Shown here one piece after another: positions 1-9,125 of a stretch of DNA of 64,000 bases (within the stretch, counting starts at the first letter, position 1; every line of letters starts with the position of its first letter). The notes below the pieces were generated by a model. It was not told the DNA's origin and searched no databases. It was given only the letters and a program-made list of their open reading frames with translations. Position numbers and translations under genes: made by a program. Origin of the DNA: Spirochaetaceae bacterium (GTDB lineage Bacteria; Spirochaetota; Spirochaetia; SZUA-6; Bin103); NCBI GenBank assembly GCA_028820215.1, contig JAPPKD010000108.1:37863-101862 (forward strand). Direction: 5' to 3'.

Positions 1-1115
1 TCGCAGACGCCGCTGTTGCGCAGGTCGGCCAGCGCCACGTCGCAGGCACGATGGGTGGGCACGGCCAGGCGAGAGGACTCGGCGAAGCCGCCGGCGCCGC
101 CCCAGTACAGCCAACTGCACTCCCGGCGGTCCTCGAAATCCCGGCACGCGAAGGCCAGGTCGATCCGGCCGTCGCCGTCGAAATCCCCGGCCGCCACCGC
201 CAGGGCGTTGCGGCACGCGAACCGAAGCGGCGGGCCGAAGCCGCGTTCCCGGGTGACCGGCACCAGGAACTGGGCCGACCCGCCGGAGACGAACACCAGC
301 GGTCCGGAGCCCAGGTCGACGGCGATCGCCAGCGGCGCCACGGCGCCCACGCGCTCGGTCTCGGACAGCTCTTCGGTTTCGGCAAGGTCGGCCGGCGCCC
401 ATCCGTCGGGAGCGGGAAGGTCCGACCAGCGCTCCGGATCGATGCCGCCGGCGCCGCCCCAGTAGATGCGCGGCGGCCGGTCGGCCGCGGTCACGATCAG
501 CTCCGCGTGGCCGTCGCCGTCCAGGTCGGCCGCGCCGAGCTGGACTCCCTCGATCGGCAGGTCGACGTACTCCTTGGCCTCGATGCCCAGATCGGTCTGG
601 GAGAACAGCCGCACCCGCCCCTCGGTCAGGAAGGCCAGGTCCGCGCGGCCGTCCCCGTCGAAGTCGCCGGCGGCCACCGACGTGCAGCGGTGCGCCGGCA
701 GCACGGTCTGATAGCGCTCGCTCAGGCCGTCCGGCGATCCGTAGTAGACGTTGGCGTTCATGCGGCCGGCGTTGCCGCTCTTCTCGTTGCCGATGACCAG
801 GTCCGCATAGCCGTCGCCCGAGATGTCGGCCACCGCCGCCGTCGCGCTGCCACCGGCCGGCAGCTCGGTGCGCTCGCAGGCGCCGAAGACCTCCCGGTAC
901 ACGCAGGCCGGCGGCGCCTCCAGGTGGACCTGCGCGTTGCAGAACAGCAGGTCCGCGTATCCGTCGCGATTCAGGTCCAGGTGATGGATGCGCTGCAGCA
1001 CCCCGGCCCGCGACACGTACAGGTTCTGCCCGGCGTTGCCGAAGGTGCCGCGCCGAAACGCCTCGAATCCGCGAGTGACCCAGATACCGTCCTGCATTCC
1101 ACCGATTATGGACAT
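1..1115 (-). CDS. FG-GAP/VCBS-repeat protein, C-terminus outside window
   Basis: The minus-strand frame is open from an ATG at 1115 to the window edge (371 codons) without a stop, so the gene is cut. It carries repeated Asp-rich calcium-binding loops of the FG-GAP/VCBS type: DLNRDGYADLLF, DISGDGYADLVI, DFDGDGRADLAF, DLDGDGHAELIV and DFDGDGRIDLAF, spaced about 55-75 residues apart. Several are followed by a YWGGAGG strand. Such repeats build beta-propeller blades, usually in secreted or surface proteins. No signal peptide is visible after the ATG at 1115; a second ATG at 1097 is an equal choice of start. The gene diverges from the ATP-grasp gene across about 100 bp. The plus-strand open frames here are arginine-rich and look like shadows. 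Its ligand is unknown. Confidence 0.8.
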   Translation of the reverse strand, partial: MSIIGGMQDGIWVTRGFEAFRRGTFGNAGQNLYVSRAGVLQRIHHLDLNRDGYADLLFCNAQVHLEAPPACVYREVFGACERTELPAGGSATAAVADISGDGYADLVIGNEKSGNAGRMNANVYYGSPDGLSERYQTVLPAHRCTSVAAGDFDGDGRADLAFLTEGRVRLFSQTDLGIEAKEYVDLPIEGVQLGAADLDGDGHAELIVTAADRPPRIYWGGAGGIDPERWSDLPAPDGWAPADLAETEELSETERVGAVAPLAIAVDLGSGPLVFVSGGSAQFLVPVTRERGFGPPLRFACRNALAVAAGDFDGDGRIDLAFACRDFEDRRECSWLYWGGAGGFAESSRLAVPTHRACDVALADLRNSGVC

Positions 1116-1213
1116 GGATCCGCCGTTCGGGCAGTCCACCCATCCTCGACAGTCCAGGCCGCGCTCCGTATGCTCTGCGCCGTCGTGGCACTCCCCTGCC
1201 CGGTACCCGAGCC

Positions 1214-2566
1214 GTGACCTACAACGAGTGGCAGGATGCCGACGGGCGCATCCGCGATCACTACGCGCCCCTGGCGCACACCGTGGAGGAGCTCGGTGCC
1301 GATGAACTCGGCCGGCGCTGGGATGACGCAGCCCGCCAAGTCAGTCTGGACGCGTTCACCTTCTACCTGGACCCGAAACGGTTCCGGCCCACGCCGGCCG
1401 ACTGGATTCCCCGCATCGTCCCGCCGGACCACTGGCAGCGGATCGCCGCAGGCGTCGCGCAGCGCCTCAAGGCGATCAACCGGTTCCTGGTGGACCTGTA
1501 CGGCGGCGGCCAGGACATCGTGCCGGACGACGTGGTCTACACCTCCCGGCACTTCTACCCGGAGGTGCAGGGCTTCCGGCCGCCACGAGACCTGTTCGTG
1601 CACATCTACGGCGTCGACCTCGTGCACCTGGGCGACGGACGCTACGTCGTGCTGGAGGACAACCTGCGCATCCCGTCCGGGATCAGCTACCAGCTCAAGA
1701 CCGTCGAGATCGCATCGCGCGTCGTTCCCGAGCTCGCCTCCAGCTACGACATCACCCCGTACGCCATCCGCGATGCGTACCTGCAGATGTTCCGGTCGCT
1801 GTGCGACTCCCCCTCCCCCGCCTGCGTGCTGCTGACCGACGGGCGGTACGGTTCGGCCTTCTTCGAGCACCGCTACCTGTCGGACCTCCTCGGCATTCCC
1901 CTGGTGGAAGGCGCTGACCTCTACGTCGGCCATGACGGGCGCGTGTACGCGCGTACCCTGGACGGCGACTACGCCGTGGACGTGGTGTACCGGCGGGTCG
2001 AGGACCTGGAGCTGTTCGTCCCCGGCCTGCGCGAGGCGTACCTCGACAACCGCGTGGTGCTGGTCAACGGCATCGGCACCGGCGTGGGAGACGACAAGCT
2101 GGTCTTCCTGTGGGTCCCGGACATGATCGAGCGCTACCTGGCCGAGCCGCCTGTCCTGGCACAAGCGGAGAGCTACAACCTGCAGGATGGCGAGCAGCGC
2201 CGCTACGTCCTGGCGAACCTCGAACGTCTCGTCATCAAGGCGCGAGGAGGGTATGGCGGCATCGGCGTGTTCGTGATGCCGGATCTGGGCCCGGCGTACA
2301 AGACGCGCGTGGCGCACGGCATCCTGGAGAATCCGGAGATGTTCATCGCGCAGGAGGCGCTGGACTTCTCCCGGCACGTGGTCTTGAATGAGCGGACCGG
2401 CATGCTGGAGCCGCGCCACGTGGACCTGCGGGTATTCGCCATTCAGGGCGCGGACGGGGAAGTCACGGTGTTCCCCGGCGGCCTGACCCGGGTCGCCCTG
2501 GAAGGCGGGCGCATCACCAACAACTCTTCGGGGGGACTGTGCAAGCCCACGTGGGTGCTCAGCTAG
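1214..2566 (+). CDS. Circularly permuted type 2 ATP-grasp protein
   Basis: A 450-residue protein starting at GTG 1214. It shows the hallmark of the circularly permuted ATP-grasp family (formerly DUF404/DUF407): FVHIYGVDLVHLGDGRYVV followed by LEDNLRIPSG at residues 147-156, then an IKARGGYGGIGV nucleotide-binding segment near residue 343 and the closing TNNSSGGLCKPTWVL. Length is close to family norm, so it appears complete. Family members are thought to be ATP-dependent carboxylate-amine ligases acting on peptides; the substrate is unknown. It is first in an operon: the transglutaminase overlaps its 3' end by 28 bp and the alpha-E gene follows. This trio is a known conserved neighbourhood, which supports a joint peptide-modifying role. 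Confidence 0.9.
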   Translation: MTYNEWQDADGRIRDHYAPLAHTVEELGADELGRRWDDAARQVSLDAFTFYLDPKRFRPTPADWIPRIVPPDHWQRIAAGVAQRLKAINRFLVDLYGGGQDIVPDDVVYTSRHFYPEVQGFRPPRDLFVHIYGVDLVHLGDGRYVVLEDNLRIPSGISYQLKTVEIASRVVPELASSYDITPYAIRDAYLQMFRSLCDSPSPACVLLTDGRYGSAFFEHRYLSDLLGIPLVEGADLYVGHDGRVYARTLDGDYAVDVVYRRVEDLELFVPGLREAYLDNRVVLVNGIGTGVGDDKLVFLWVPDMIERYLAEPPVLAQAESYNLQDGEQRRYVLANLERLVIKARGGYGGIGVFVMPDLGPAYKTRVAHGILENPEMFIAQEALDFSRHVVLNERTGMLEPRHVDLRVFAIQGADGEVTVFPGGLTRVALEGGRITNNSSGGLCKPTWVLS

Positions 2567-3459
2567 CGGCACAGACGGTCACGGCGTCGTATATCTACGC
2601 AGCGCACTACGGTTACTCCGACCGGGTCCTCCACAATGACAACCAGCTCCGCATCTTTCCCCTCGCCGACGCGTCCCAGGAACCGATGGACCAGCAGTTG
2701 TGGACCCGGCCCGAAGGCCGCTCGGTGGAGTACGGCGACCGCTTCGGCAACCGCGTGCAGCGCGTCCGCATCGTCGCGCCGCACGACCGCCTCGTGGTCG
2801 CCACGGCAGGACGGATCCGGCTGGCCGATGCGGCGCCGGCGCCCGAGGACGCCGCCCTGGACGAGGTCACCGATCTGCCGGACGGCTTCGACTTCGCGTT
2901 CAGGTCGCCGCTGATCGATCCCGAAGGCGTCGCGGCGGTGTCGCGGGAGGTCGCAGGCGACGCCGGCTCCCTGCTGGCGGCGGTACGCGCGACCGTCGAA
3001 TGGGTGCACGGCGAAATCGGGTACCGGCGCGGCGCCACCGGGGTCACGACCACTGCCGAGCAGGTGCTGGCAACCAGGGAAGGAGTGTGCCAGGACAAGA
3101 CCCACCTGGCCCTGGGCATGCTGCGCGCGCTGGGCATCCCCTGCCGCTACGTCAGCGGGCTGCTCACGGGACAGGTGGGAGAGACCCACGCCTGGCTGGA
3201 GGTGCTCCATCCGCGGTCCGGCTGGGTCGCGGCCGACCCCACCCGTGGCGTCCTGTTTCCGCCCGCCAGCGACTACATCAAGCTGGCCGTCGGCCGCGAC
3301 TACTCGGACGTCTCGCCGGTCTCCGGATCGTTCCTGTCGAAAGGCGCGGCTACCGACTGCGCGGCCATCTCCGCGGTGCGGTTTGCCGACACCGAGGTCG
3401 TGTTCGATGATGCGCTCGAACTGCTTTCGACCGCCTACGTCGTCAGGAACGGCGCCTGA
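2539..3459 (+). CDS. Transglutaminase-like protease-fold protein
   Basis: A 306-residue protein with an N-terminal beta domain typical of the bacterial transglutaminase family (YIYAAHYGYSDRVLHNDNQL) and a transglutaminase core. The catalytic triad is visible: Cys184 in REGVCQDKTHLA, His217 in GETHAWLEV and Asp233 in VAADPTRG. Family members are thiol enzymes or amidases; with the ATP-grasp partner a peptide synthesis/hydrolysis pair has been proposed for such clusters. The start is uncertain: GTG 2539 gives a 28-bp overlap with the upstream gene, and GTG 2551 is also possible. Residues before about 14 do not match the family pattern. No signal peptide is seen, so it is probably cytoplasmic. 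Confidence 0.88.
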   Translation: MQAHVGAQLAAQTVTASYIYAAHYGYSDRVLHNDNQLRIFPLADASQEPMDQQLWTRPEGRSVEYGDRFGNRVQRVRIVAPHDRLVVATAGRIRLADAAPAPEDAALDEVTDLPDGFDFAFRSPLIDPEGVAAVSREVAGDAGSLLAAVRATVEWVHGEIGYRRGATGVTTTAEQVLATREGVCQDKTHLALGMLRALGIPCRYVSGLLTGQVGETHAWLEVLHPRSGWVAADPTRGVLFPPASDYIKLAVGRDYSDVSPVSGSFLSKGAATDCAAISAVRFADTEVVFDDALELLSTAYVVRNGA

Positions 3460-3491
3460 CCGTCCGAGAACTTCCGAAGGAACGGCACGAC

Positions 3492-4007
3492 ATGGATCCA
3501 AGAACGATGAGCCTGGGAACCGATCGCTGGCTGACCGACTCCCGCGTCTACAACCTGATCTGGCTGGGGCGCTGGATCGAGCGCGCCCAGAACGTCGCCC
3601 GCATGCTCCTGTGGGCGGCCGAGCACGAGGCGACCAACGACCTGCGGGACGTGCTCGGCATTGCCGCCGACATGCGCGGCATCACGGTGGCGGCCGACGA
3701 CTCGGCGCTCGAGGTGCTGTTGACCCGCGACAGCGGCGCATCGCTGCGCGGCTGCCTGGAAGCGGCCCGCTACAACGCCACCCACGTGGCCCCGGTCGAG
3801 GTGACCCGCATCGTCGGCACCGCCATCGAGACGCTCAACCGGCACGACCCGACCTGGTCGCCGGCGGACCTGGCGGCGCTGATGCGGAGCATCCTGGCCA
3901 CGCTCGACGAGCTGCACGGCGCGGTCGAGGAAGCCTGGTTCCACTCCGACGCGCTCTCCGAGGAAGAGGTCTACCGCCGCTTCGTCCAGCAACAACAGCA
4001 GCAATAG
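3492..4007 (+). CDS. Alpha-E domain protein, short form
   Basis: A 171-residue alpha-helical protein of the alpha-E (DUF403) family, recognised by SRVYNLIWLGRWIERAQNVARML near the N-terminus and the ARYNATHVAPVEVTRIV helix in the middle. Members are usually about 300 residues, so this one is roughly half-length and ends in a run of six glutamines just before the stop. An AAGGAA ribosome-binding site lies about 10 bases before ATG 3492. It is third in the ATP-grasp/transglutaminase operon, 32 bp behind the previous gene. Alpha-E proteins accompany these ligases but their biochemical role is not known. The shortness could be natural or a 3' truncation; the sequence after the stop (4008-4073) shows no continuation that I can recognise. 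Confidence 0.8.
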   Translation: MDPRTMSLGTDRWLTDSRVYNLIWLGRWIERAQNVARMLLWAAEHEATNDLRDVLGIAADMRGITVAADDSALEVLLTRDSGASLRGCLEAARYNATHVAPVEVTRIVGTAIETLNRHDPTWSPADLAALMRSILATLDELHGAVEEAWFHSDALSEEEVYRRFVQQQQQQ

Positions 4008-4073
4008 CAGGCACAGCCCATCGTGGCCGCTTGGAATCATAGCGAATTCGCTATACTCATTCACTACGAGGAC

Positions 4074-4895
4074 TCAGAGACTCGGGAAGTTTCGATAGTT
4101 TCGAAACGTAAACCACGACTGCTTGGGTCCCGATAACTTGAATGGTGTACGATCCAAGGCGTACGTCCAGTGATCTATCACAGCCCGATCCCCGGTAATT
4201 CGGCTCTCTTCTATCAAGTCGTAAATCTCTTTACACTCCAGATTGTCTACTCGCTCGCCGAGAATCACACCCCTGATGCACTCAGGAGGAACATCCGCCA
4301 CGTAGACCGGAAAATTGCCACTCATCCCCTTTAGTTTGCAGTCCATCAGATTCCTCGCGACACGTACTTCCTTTTCGAACCTCCACTCAATTGACTTGTC
4401 ACACACTTCAGAGATCGGAATTTCTTCCTCAAAATACAATGTCACGTCGCGGATTGGTCGATCCCGTGAATACTGAACCTCAAATGTCCACTCGAAGAAT
4501 TCATGATTGCCGTCGAATTCTATGACCGCTCCAGCAAATGCTTCGGCGTAATGAGCCCACATTGGCAGCGACTTCCATGTCTTCGACAGACTGAGAAAAC
4601 CTACATGAGCATCCAGGGATTCGCGCAGTTCACGGGAATGGCGATCATGACAACGCTCTTCGTCGGCTTTCGTGTAGTCGAACTCAATGGGTCGTCGAGG
4701 CGCTGCAAGGCTAAACTCGTAAGACACTCTTCCTTGACGTACATAGCCTTCTGGCACCACGAGACGAGGCACCAACTCAAACGGATCATTAAAGGCACCA
4801 GGCTGCGTGAACCGAATCGTGTGATCGATGAGGATATTCTTCAATCGATCCATCGTCACGTACTTGTATAATTGCATCTTTTTCGCGATCGACAT
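4074..4895 (-). CDS. DUF2971 family protein
   Basis: A 273-residue protein matching DUF2971 by pattern: LYKYVTMDRLKNILIDHTIRFTQPGAFNDPFEL at the N-terminus, then HVGFLSLSKTWKSLPMWAHYAEAFAGAVIEFD near the middle. The function of the family is not established; I do not assign one. It has no signal peptide or membrane segment. The gene and its flanks are clearly richer in A and T than the neighbouring genes and use different codons, suggesting horizontal acquisition. It sits between the alpha-E operon (convergent, 66 bp away) and the ruined restriction locus, a typical accessory setting. ATG 4895 is preceded by an AT-rich stretch that probably holds its promoter. Confidence 0.8.
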   Translation of the reverse strand: MSIAKKMQLYKYVTMDRLKNILIDHTIRFTQPGAFNDPFELVPRLVVPEGYVRQGRVSYEFSLAAPRRPIEFDYTKADEERCHDRHSRELRESLDAHVGFLSLSKTWKSLPMWAHYAEAFAGAVIEFDGNHEFFEWTFEVQYSRDRPIRDVTLYFEEEIPISEVCDKSIEWRFEKEVRVARNLMDCKLKGMSGNFPVYVADVPPECIRGVILGERVDNLECKEIYDLIEESRITGDRAVIDHWTYALDRTPFKLSGPKQSWFTFRNYRNFPSL

Positions 4896-4939
4896 CTTTC
4901 CGAAATGACCGATACTATGTAGTCTTATCTATCACATCG

Positions 4940-5538
4940 TCATCCCGCAGCCAGCACCCAGCCGTGGTGTTGCTGTGTTAAGAAATGGCCGAGTACCAGG
5001 TTCGGCTTCATCATGATCTCGTCCTCGGAGTACGCCTCGGGCAGCCCCGTTTCGTCGCTGTAGAGAAGTCGAGAATGGTCTGCTTCACCTGATCGCGCGT
5101 CGCCTGCTTCTTCTCCCAATCGCGGATCCGGTCCAATTCCTCTCGCAGTATTGCGTAGAGGTCGACCGCGACCTGCTTGATCCGCTTGATGTCTGCCGGT
5201 GGCAGCTCTTCCTTCTTGAGAAGGTCGAACAGGGCCAGCGTGGGCTGGTCGAGGCCCTCCCGGAGGGCGCGCGCCTGCTCATCGTCGAGATCGGCGACGA
5301 ACTTCAGCAGCGCCTCGAAGGTTCTCTCGATCGTCACGCGGTCCTTTTCCCGATCATAGTCGGCGACCAGTCTCTCGTAGTGCTGCTGGAAGTCGGTGCG
5401 CAATGGGTTCTGCGCGAGCATGATGGCGAGGCGTTTCTCGATGGCGTCCTTGAGATTCCCCGGCCCGAGCAGGTTATCGCCAAGCCGCGACCAGTGCTCC
5501 AGGTCATCCACCGCCGAGCTCCGCTTCGATCTCTTCAA
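4940..5538 (-). pseudogene. Type I restriction enzyme R subunit (hsdR), 3' remnant
   Basis: About 175 codons match the C-terminal region of HsdR: DAIEKRLAIMLAQNPLRTDF, the ERLVADYDREKDRVTIERTF helix, then QPTLALFDLLKKEELPPADI and IRDWEKKQATRDQVKQTILDF. A full HsdR is about 1000 residues, so the helicase and nuclease domains are missing. Near 5068 the reading frame slips: the continuation LYSDETGLPEAYSEDEI is in another frame, running to a stop at 4940-4942. The first codons overlap the end of the nuclease pseudogene by 35 bp. This is a 5'-deleted and frameshifted remnant. Confidence 0.8.
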
Positions 5539-6578
5539 TGGTCGGCAGGCTGCCCTTGAGATCGTCCGGAAGTACCTCGACCAAACGGGTCTCCCAGTCC
5601 GCGACGCCGAGGGGTTTGGCGAGGTCGCGCAGAGCGTACTCCACCACCAGCCGGTCCTTGCCTTTGCAGAGCAGCAGGCCGATAGTGGGCGCGTCGTCGG
5701 GGTGGCGCATCAGGTCGTCCACGGCGGAGAGGTACAGGTTCATCTGGCCGACGAAGGCGGGGCTGAACGGGACCGCCTTGAGTTCGACTACGACGAAGCG
5801 GCGCAGTCGGAAGTGGTAGAACGACGCGAAAATCGCTGTCGCCGACCTCAAGGAGCACTTGCCGGCCGACGAAGGCGAATCCGGCTCCCATCTCCAGCAG
5901 GAAGCGTTGGATATGGTCCACGAGTCCCTGTTCGAGCTCCCGCTCCGTGCGCGGCTCTGCAGTGCCGAGGAAATCGAACAGGTACGGGTCCTTGAACGAC
6001 TGCGTGGCCAGTTCGGAGTCGGCGGGTGGCAGCGTCCGGGGGAAGTTGGTGACGGCGTTGCCCTGACGCTCGTGCCGCCGGTTCTCGATCTGAACCGCGA
6101 GCACGTTGCGGCTCCAGCCCGCTTCGCGCGCCTTGGCGGCGTACCAGAGGCGCACGGTCCGGTCGTCAACCTTCTCCAGCAATGCGATGTTGTGGTACCA
6201 GGTGATTTGTGCAAGCACCTCTTGCACGACTTCGCGTTCGGGCCAAGCTGCGGCGAATGCGCGCATGTACTTGAGGTTGCGAGGCGAGAGTCCCCGCATG
6301 TCCGGGAACGCCACCCGGAGGTCGTGCGAGAGGCGATCGATGGTCCCGGCGCCCCAGCCTTCCCGCTCCTGGCGGGCGAGAATCGCCTTGCCGATGTCCC
6401 AGTAGAGCAGCACCATCGCTTGGTTTGCGGCCAGCACGACGCGCACGCGTTCGGCCCGGATGCGCTCCTTGATCTCACCGAGCAGGACCCGGTAGTCGGT
6501 AGGCAACTCTTCCCTGCCCGGCGGCGCGGGGATCGAAGCGCCCGCGAGCCGGCGTCCCAGAGATTTCCGTTCCGTCAC
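5504..6578 (-). pseudogene. YhcG-type PDDEXK nuclease (DUF1016), frameshifted
   Basis: The N-terminal two thirds (from ATG 6578) read as a DUF1016/YhcG protein: YRVLLGEIKERIRAERVRVV, LLYWDIGKAILARQ, FPDMRGLSPRNLKYMRAFA and ITWYHNIALLEKV. The PDDEXK domain begins with FVGRQVLLEVGDSDF, then the frame slips near 5830. The rest continues in another frame as FYHFRLRRFVVVELKAVPF and VGQMNLYLSAVDDLMRHP, ending at 5504. Compared with the usual SDFYIDLLFYH, the sequence reads SDFRV then FYH, consistent with an 8-base loss that removes the active-site aspartate segment. Such genes often lie inside type I restriction operons, as here between hsdM and hsdR pieces. It is probably inactive. Confidence 0.82.
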
Positions 6579-6913
6579 AGGCCCAGGGTCTCGAAGTTTC
6601 GCTTGATGATCGCCTGCGCGCGAACGGTGCTGTCAGGCAGGGAGACGAGATGATCGAACTGCCCTTCCCGGCGCAGGAGGATCGCGCAATTCCGGGAGAA
6701 GTCCTCCTTGGTGAGTGCGCGTGGCCTGCCGGCGCGACTCGGCAGGGAGGGCTCGACCTCGGCCTTGACATTGAGGAAGCGGCTGTAGGAGTGGCGCCGG
6801 AAGATCAGCCCCATGACCGGCAGGAAGTACTCGTTGCTGGCGAAAGAGGATCTGGCCCGCAGGTTGTCCGCGCTGGACCAGAGCCGTTTCTCGATCTCGC
6901 CGATGTGTTCCAA
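6575..6913 (-). pseudogene. Type I DNA methyltransferase (hsdM), 5' remnant
   Basis: A 112-codon frame that begins like HsdM: EIEKRLWSSADNLRARSSF then SNEYFLPVMGLIFRRHSYSRF, the N-terminal helical domain of type I N6-adenine methyltransferases. The methylase core with its SAM-binding and NPPF motifs is absent, so only about a fifth of the gene remains. The stop at 6575 overlaps the start of the nuclease pseudogene (ATGA type). Upstream, 6914-7086 holds a short frame ending GIKRATVNKWADHQIG that resembles a helix-turn-helix end but is too short to call. Confidence 0.72.
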
Positions 6914-7086
6914 CCGTGTCTCTCCTGACCAGATTCCGGGATTAGCCGATCTGGTGGTCCGCCCACTTGTTGACGGTCGCGCGCTTGATGCCCGGATCGC
7001 CAGAGATCTCGGGCGCGACGGGCTCCGGTCTTCTATTGTGGACTGATCATCCGTCGCCGACCAGGCTGCGGCCCCAAACCTTCGCC

Positions 7087-8865
7087 TTAGTTGATCGATG
7101 GCGTCAATCGATGATCCATGACCGCGGACCGGAAGGACGTCACCGCATCGTCGATACCATCGGCGTGGAAGCGAAAGTCGGCCGGTATCGACCGGTAGCG
7201 TGAGTCCACGCGAGCCAGCAGCGCCTCCCTCCGGCCTTCGGACGCGTCCTCATTCGTCCCGGGACGCGAAACGGTCTCCCGGAACAGCGTCAGCTCGGCA
7301 TCCAGGAATTCCTTGAACGCCTGGAACATCTGCTGATGCCGGGTGAACTTCTCGAAGTGATAACCCAGCGCCGCCAGCCGGATCGCCTCCGCCAGCATGG
7401 TGGGGTGGTCCTTGGAGACCTTCGCGATGAACGTGCTGTAGGCAGGGATCTGGCCGGGGGAAAGGCGCCCGCGCACCATCATCAGCGCCGGATAGACCTC
7501 GTGCGCGGCCAGGGACGGGCTCACGTGCGGCAGCGGCTTCAGGTTCTTGAACAAGGTCAGGCAGCGCTCGAAGTAGTTCTCGAGGGTGGGGTCATAGACC
7601 GAGGAATTCACCCGCAGGTATCCCTCGATCAGTTTCCCCGGATCCATCTGCGGCACGAAGTTCAGGGTGGTCGTGCTGGTCCCGGCGGTCACGTCGAGGA
7701 GCCGGCCTTCCGCTTGCATCCGGTGGTAGAGGTCCGTTCCCTTCAGGGCGGTCAGCATCCCGACCAGCGCCATCGGAATGCCGGCGTCCTGAATGAACTG
7801 GATCTGGGAACCGAACACCCGCTCGTCGTCTCCGTCCAGCCCCAGGATGAAACCGCCCATCACCTGCATTCCCTTGTGCTGGATTTTGCGCACCGCGTTC
7901 AGCAGGTAGTCCGGTTCACGCGTGCTGATGTTCTGCGGTTTCTTGGTGATCGCCAGTGCCTTCGGGTTGGGCGTCTCGATGCCCAGGAAGACGCCATTGA
8001 AGCCGGCTGAGATCATCGCGTCCATCACCGACTCCATGCGGGCCAGGTTCACGCTCGCCTCGGTGAACAGCCGGAACGGATACCCGTGAGCTCGCTGCCA
8101 CTCCGCGATTGCCGGCAACAGCTTCAGTGCGTCGCGCTTGTTGCCTATGAAATTGTCGTCGACCAGGAACAGGTAGCCGCGCCAGCCCAGCCGGTACAGC
8201 GCTTCGAACTCCTCCACCATCTGTTCCGGACACTTGGTGCGCGGCACGCGGCCGTAGAGCTTGGTGATGTCGCAGAACTCGCAGTCGAACGGACAGCCGC
8301 GCGAGAATTGCACGCACATGGCGTGATAGTCCTGCAGCTCGACGAGGTCGAAGCGCGGGATGGGCGTCCGCGTGACATCGGGCTTGCGCGGCTCGCGATA
8401 CATCGGTTTGGCTCTGCCTGCTTCGAGGTCCTGCAGGAACCGGGCGAAGGTCTCCTCCGCCTCGTCCAGAACGAAATGGTCGACGCCCTCGATCTCCTCG
8501 TGGCACGCGGTCGGATACAGCCCGCCCGCGACCACGGGCACGCCGGCACGGTTGCACCGGTCGATCACCGTGCGCAGCGATTCCCGCTGCACGATCATGG
8601 TCGACGTGAACACCGTGTCGGCCCAGTCGAGGTCGGAGTCCTCCAGAGGGGAGACGTTCATGTCGATTACCCGCAGGTCGTACTCCGGAGGGAACATCGC
8701 CGCGACCGTGAGCAGCCCGAGCGGCGGGAATGCGGCCTTTGCGCCGAGCATCTCCAGGGCGTAGTTGATGCCCCAATAGGAGGGCGGATGGTCGGGATAT
8801 ACCAGCAGGGCATTACGCACGGCCGAGTTCCCGTTGCGTGAGTCCCGTTGTGAGACGTTCACCAT
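7087..8865 (-). CDS. B12-binding radical SAM protein
   Basis: A 592-residue protein. Residues about 18-150 form a cobalamin-binding-type domain (NALLVYPDHPPSYWG, FPPLGLLTVAAMFP, VIDMNVSPL). The radical SAM core follows, with the cluster-binding cysteines at 191, 195 and 198 (RGCPFDCEFCDI), GYLFLVDDNFIGNK and GVFLGIETPN. A C-terminal helical region of about 170 residues resembles DUF4070. This is the layout of cobalamin-dependent methylases and related enzymes, including hopanoid methylases. The substrate cannot be told from sequence. No partner gene in the same operon is evident. ATG 8865 was kept because the cobalamin domain begins right after it; no strong ribosome-binding site is visible. 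Confidence 0.85.
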   Translation of the reverse strand: MVNVSQRDSRNGNSAVRNALLVYPDHPPSYWGINYALEMLGAKAAFPPLGLLTVAAMFPPEYDLRVIDMNVSPLEDSDLDWADTVFTSTMIVQRESLRTVIDRCNRAGVPVVAGGLYPTACHEEIEGVDHFVLDEAEETFARFLQDLEAGRAKPMYREPRKPDVTRTPIPRFDLVELQDYHAMCVQFSRGCPFDCEFCDITKLYGRVPRTKCPEQMVEEFEALYRLGWRGYLFLVDDNFIGNKRDALKLLPAIAEWQRAHGYPFRLFTEASVNLARMESVMDAMISAGFNGVFLGIETPNPKALAITKKPQNISTREPDYLLNAVRKIQHKGMQVMGGFILGLDGDDERVFGSQIQFIQDAGIPMALVGMLTALKGTDLYHRMQAEGRLLDVTAGTSTTTLNFVPQMDPGKLIEGYLRVNSSVYDPTLENYFERCLTLFKNLKPLPHVSPSLAAHEVYPALMMVRGRLSPGQIPAYSTFIAKVSKDHPTMLAEAIRLAALGYHFEKFTRHQQMFQAFKEFLDAELTLFRETVSRPGTNEDASEGRREALLARVDSRYRSIPADFRFHADGIDDAVTSFRSAVMDHRLTPSIN

Positions 8866-8882
8866 GCATCAGTGGAACGCGA

Positions 8883-9125
8883 TCACTCTTCTCCTTCGTC
8901 GGAGACGAAGATCCCGGAGCCGACGATGCGTTTCTGATCGGAGTTGGGTACCGGGAAGCCCTTGGCGTAGCCGATCGTCGGAGAACCGGTCTCCTCATCG
9001 CCGTCGATCGTCGGATCGTCGAAGTGGTACCTGAGAAGCGTGCCTTCCTCGTTCTCGCGCGCTCCCTCAGATTCCCCCTTCTCATTGACTCCTGGATAGC
9101 ACAGTACCCGCGAGGTGTCGACTAT
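8883..9125 (-). pseudogene. Unassigned coding remnant, C-terminal piece
   Basis: A minus-strand frame without a start codon of its own reads sensibly as protein: VDTSRVLCYPGVNEKGESEG, then LLRYHFDDPTIDGDE, GYAKGFPVPNSDQKRIVGSG and IFVSDEGEE before a stop at 8883. Acidic, unbiased composition sets it apart from the arginine-rich shadow frames here. It looks like the last 80 codons of a gene whose front was deleted and joined to the end of the MetE-like gene. I do not recognise the family. Confidence 0.35.

Noticed and set aside
16..1217. Plus-strand open frames of 149 and 388 codons over the first 1.2 kb
   Set aside because: They are arginine/alanine-rich shadows; the minus strand reads as regular FG-GAP repeats.
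6914..7086. Small helix-turn-helix gene upstream of the hsdM remnant
   Set aside because: Only about 29 codons are readable, without a start; could be part of the decayed locus.
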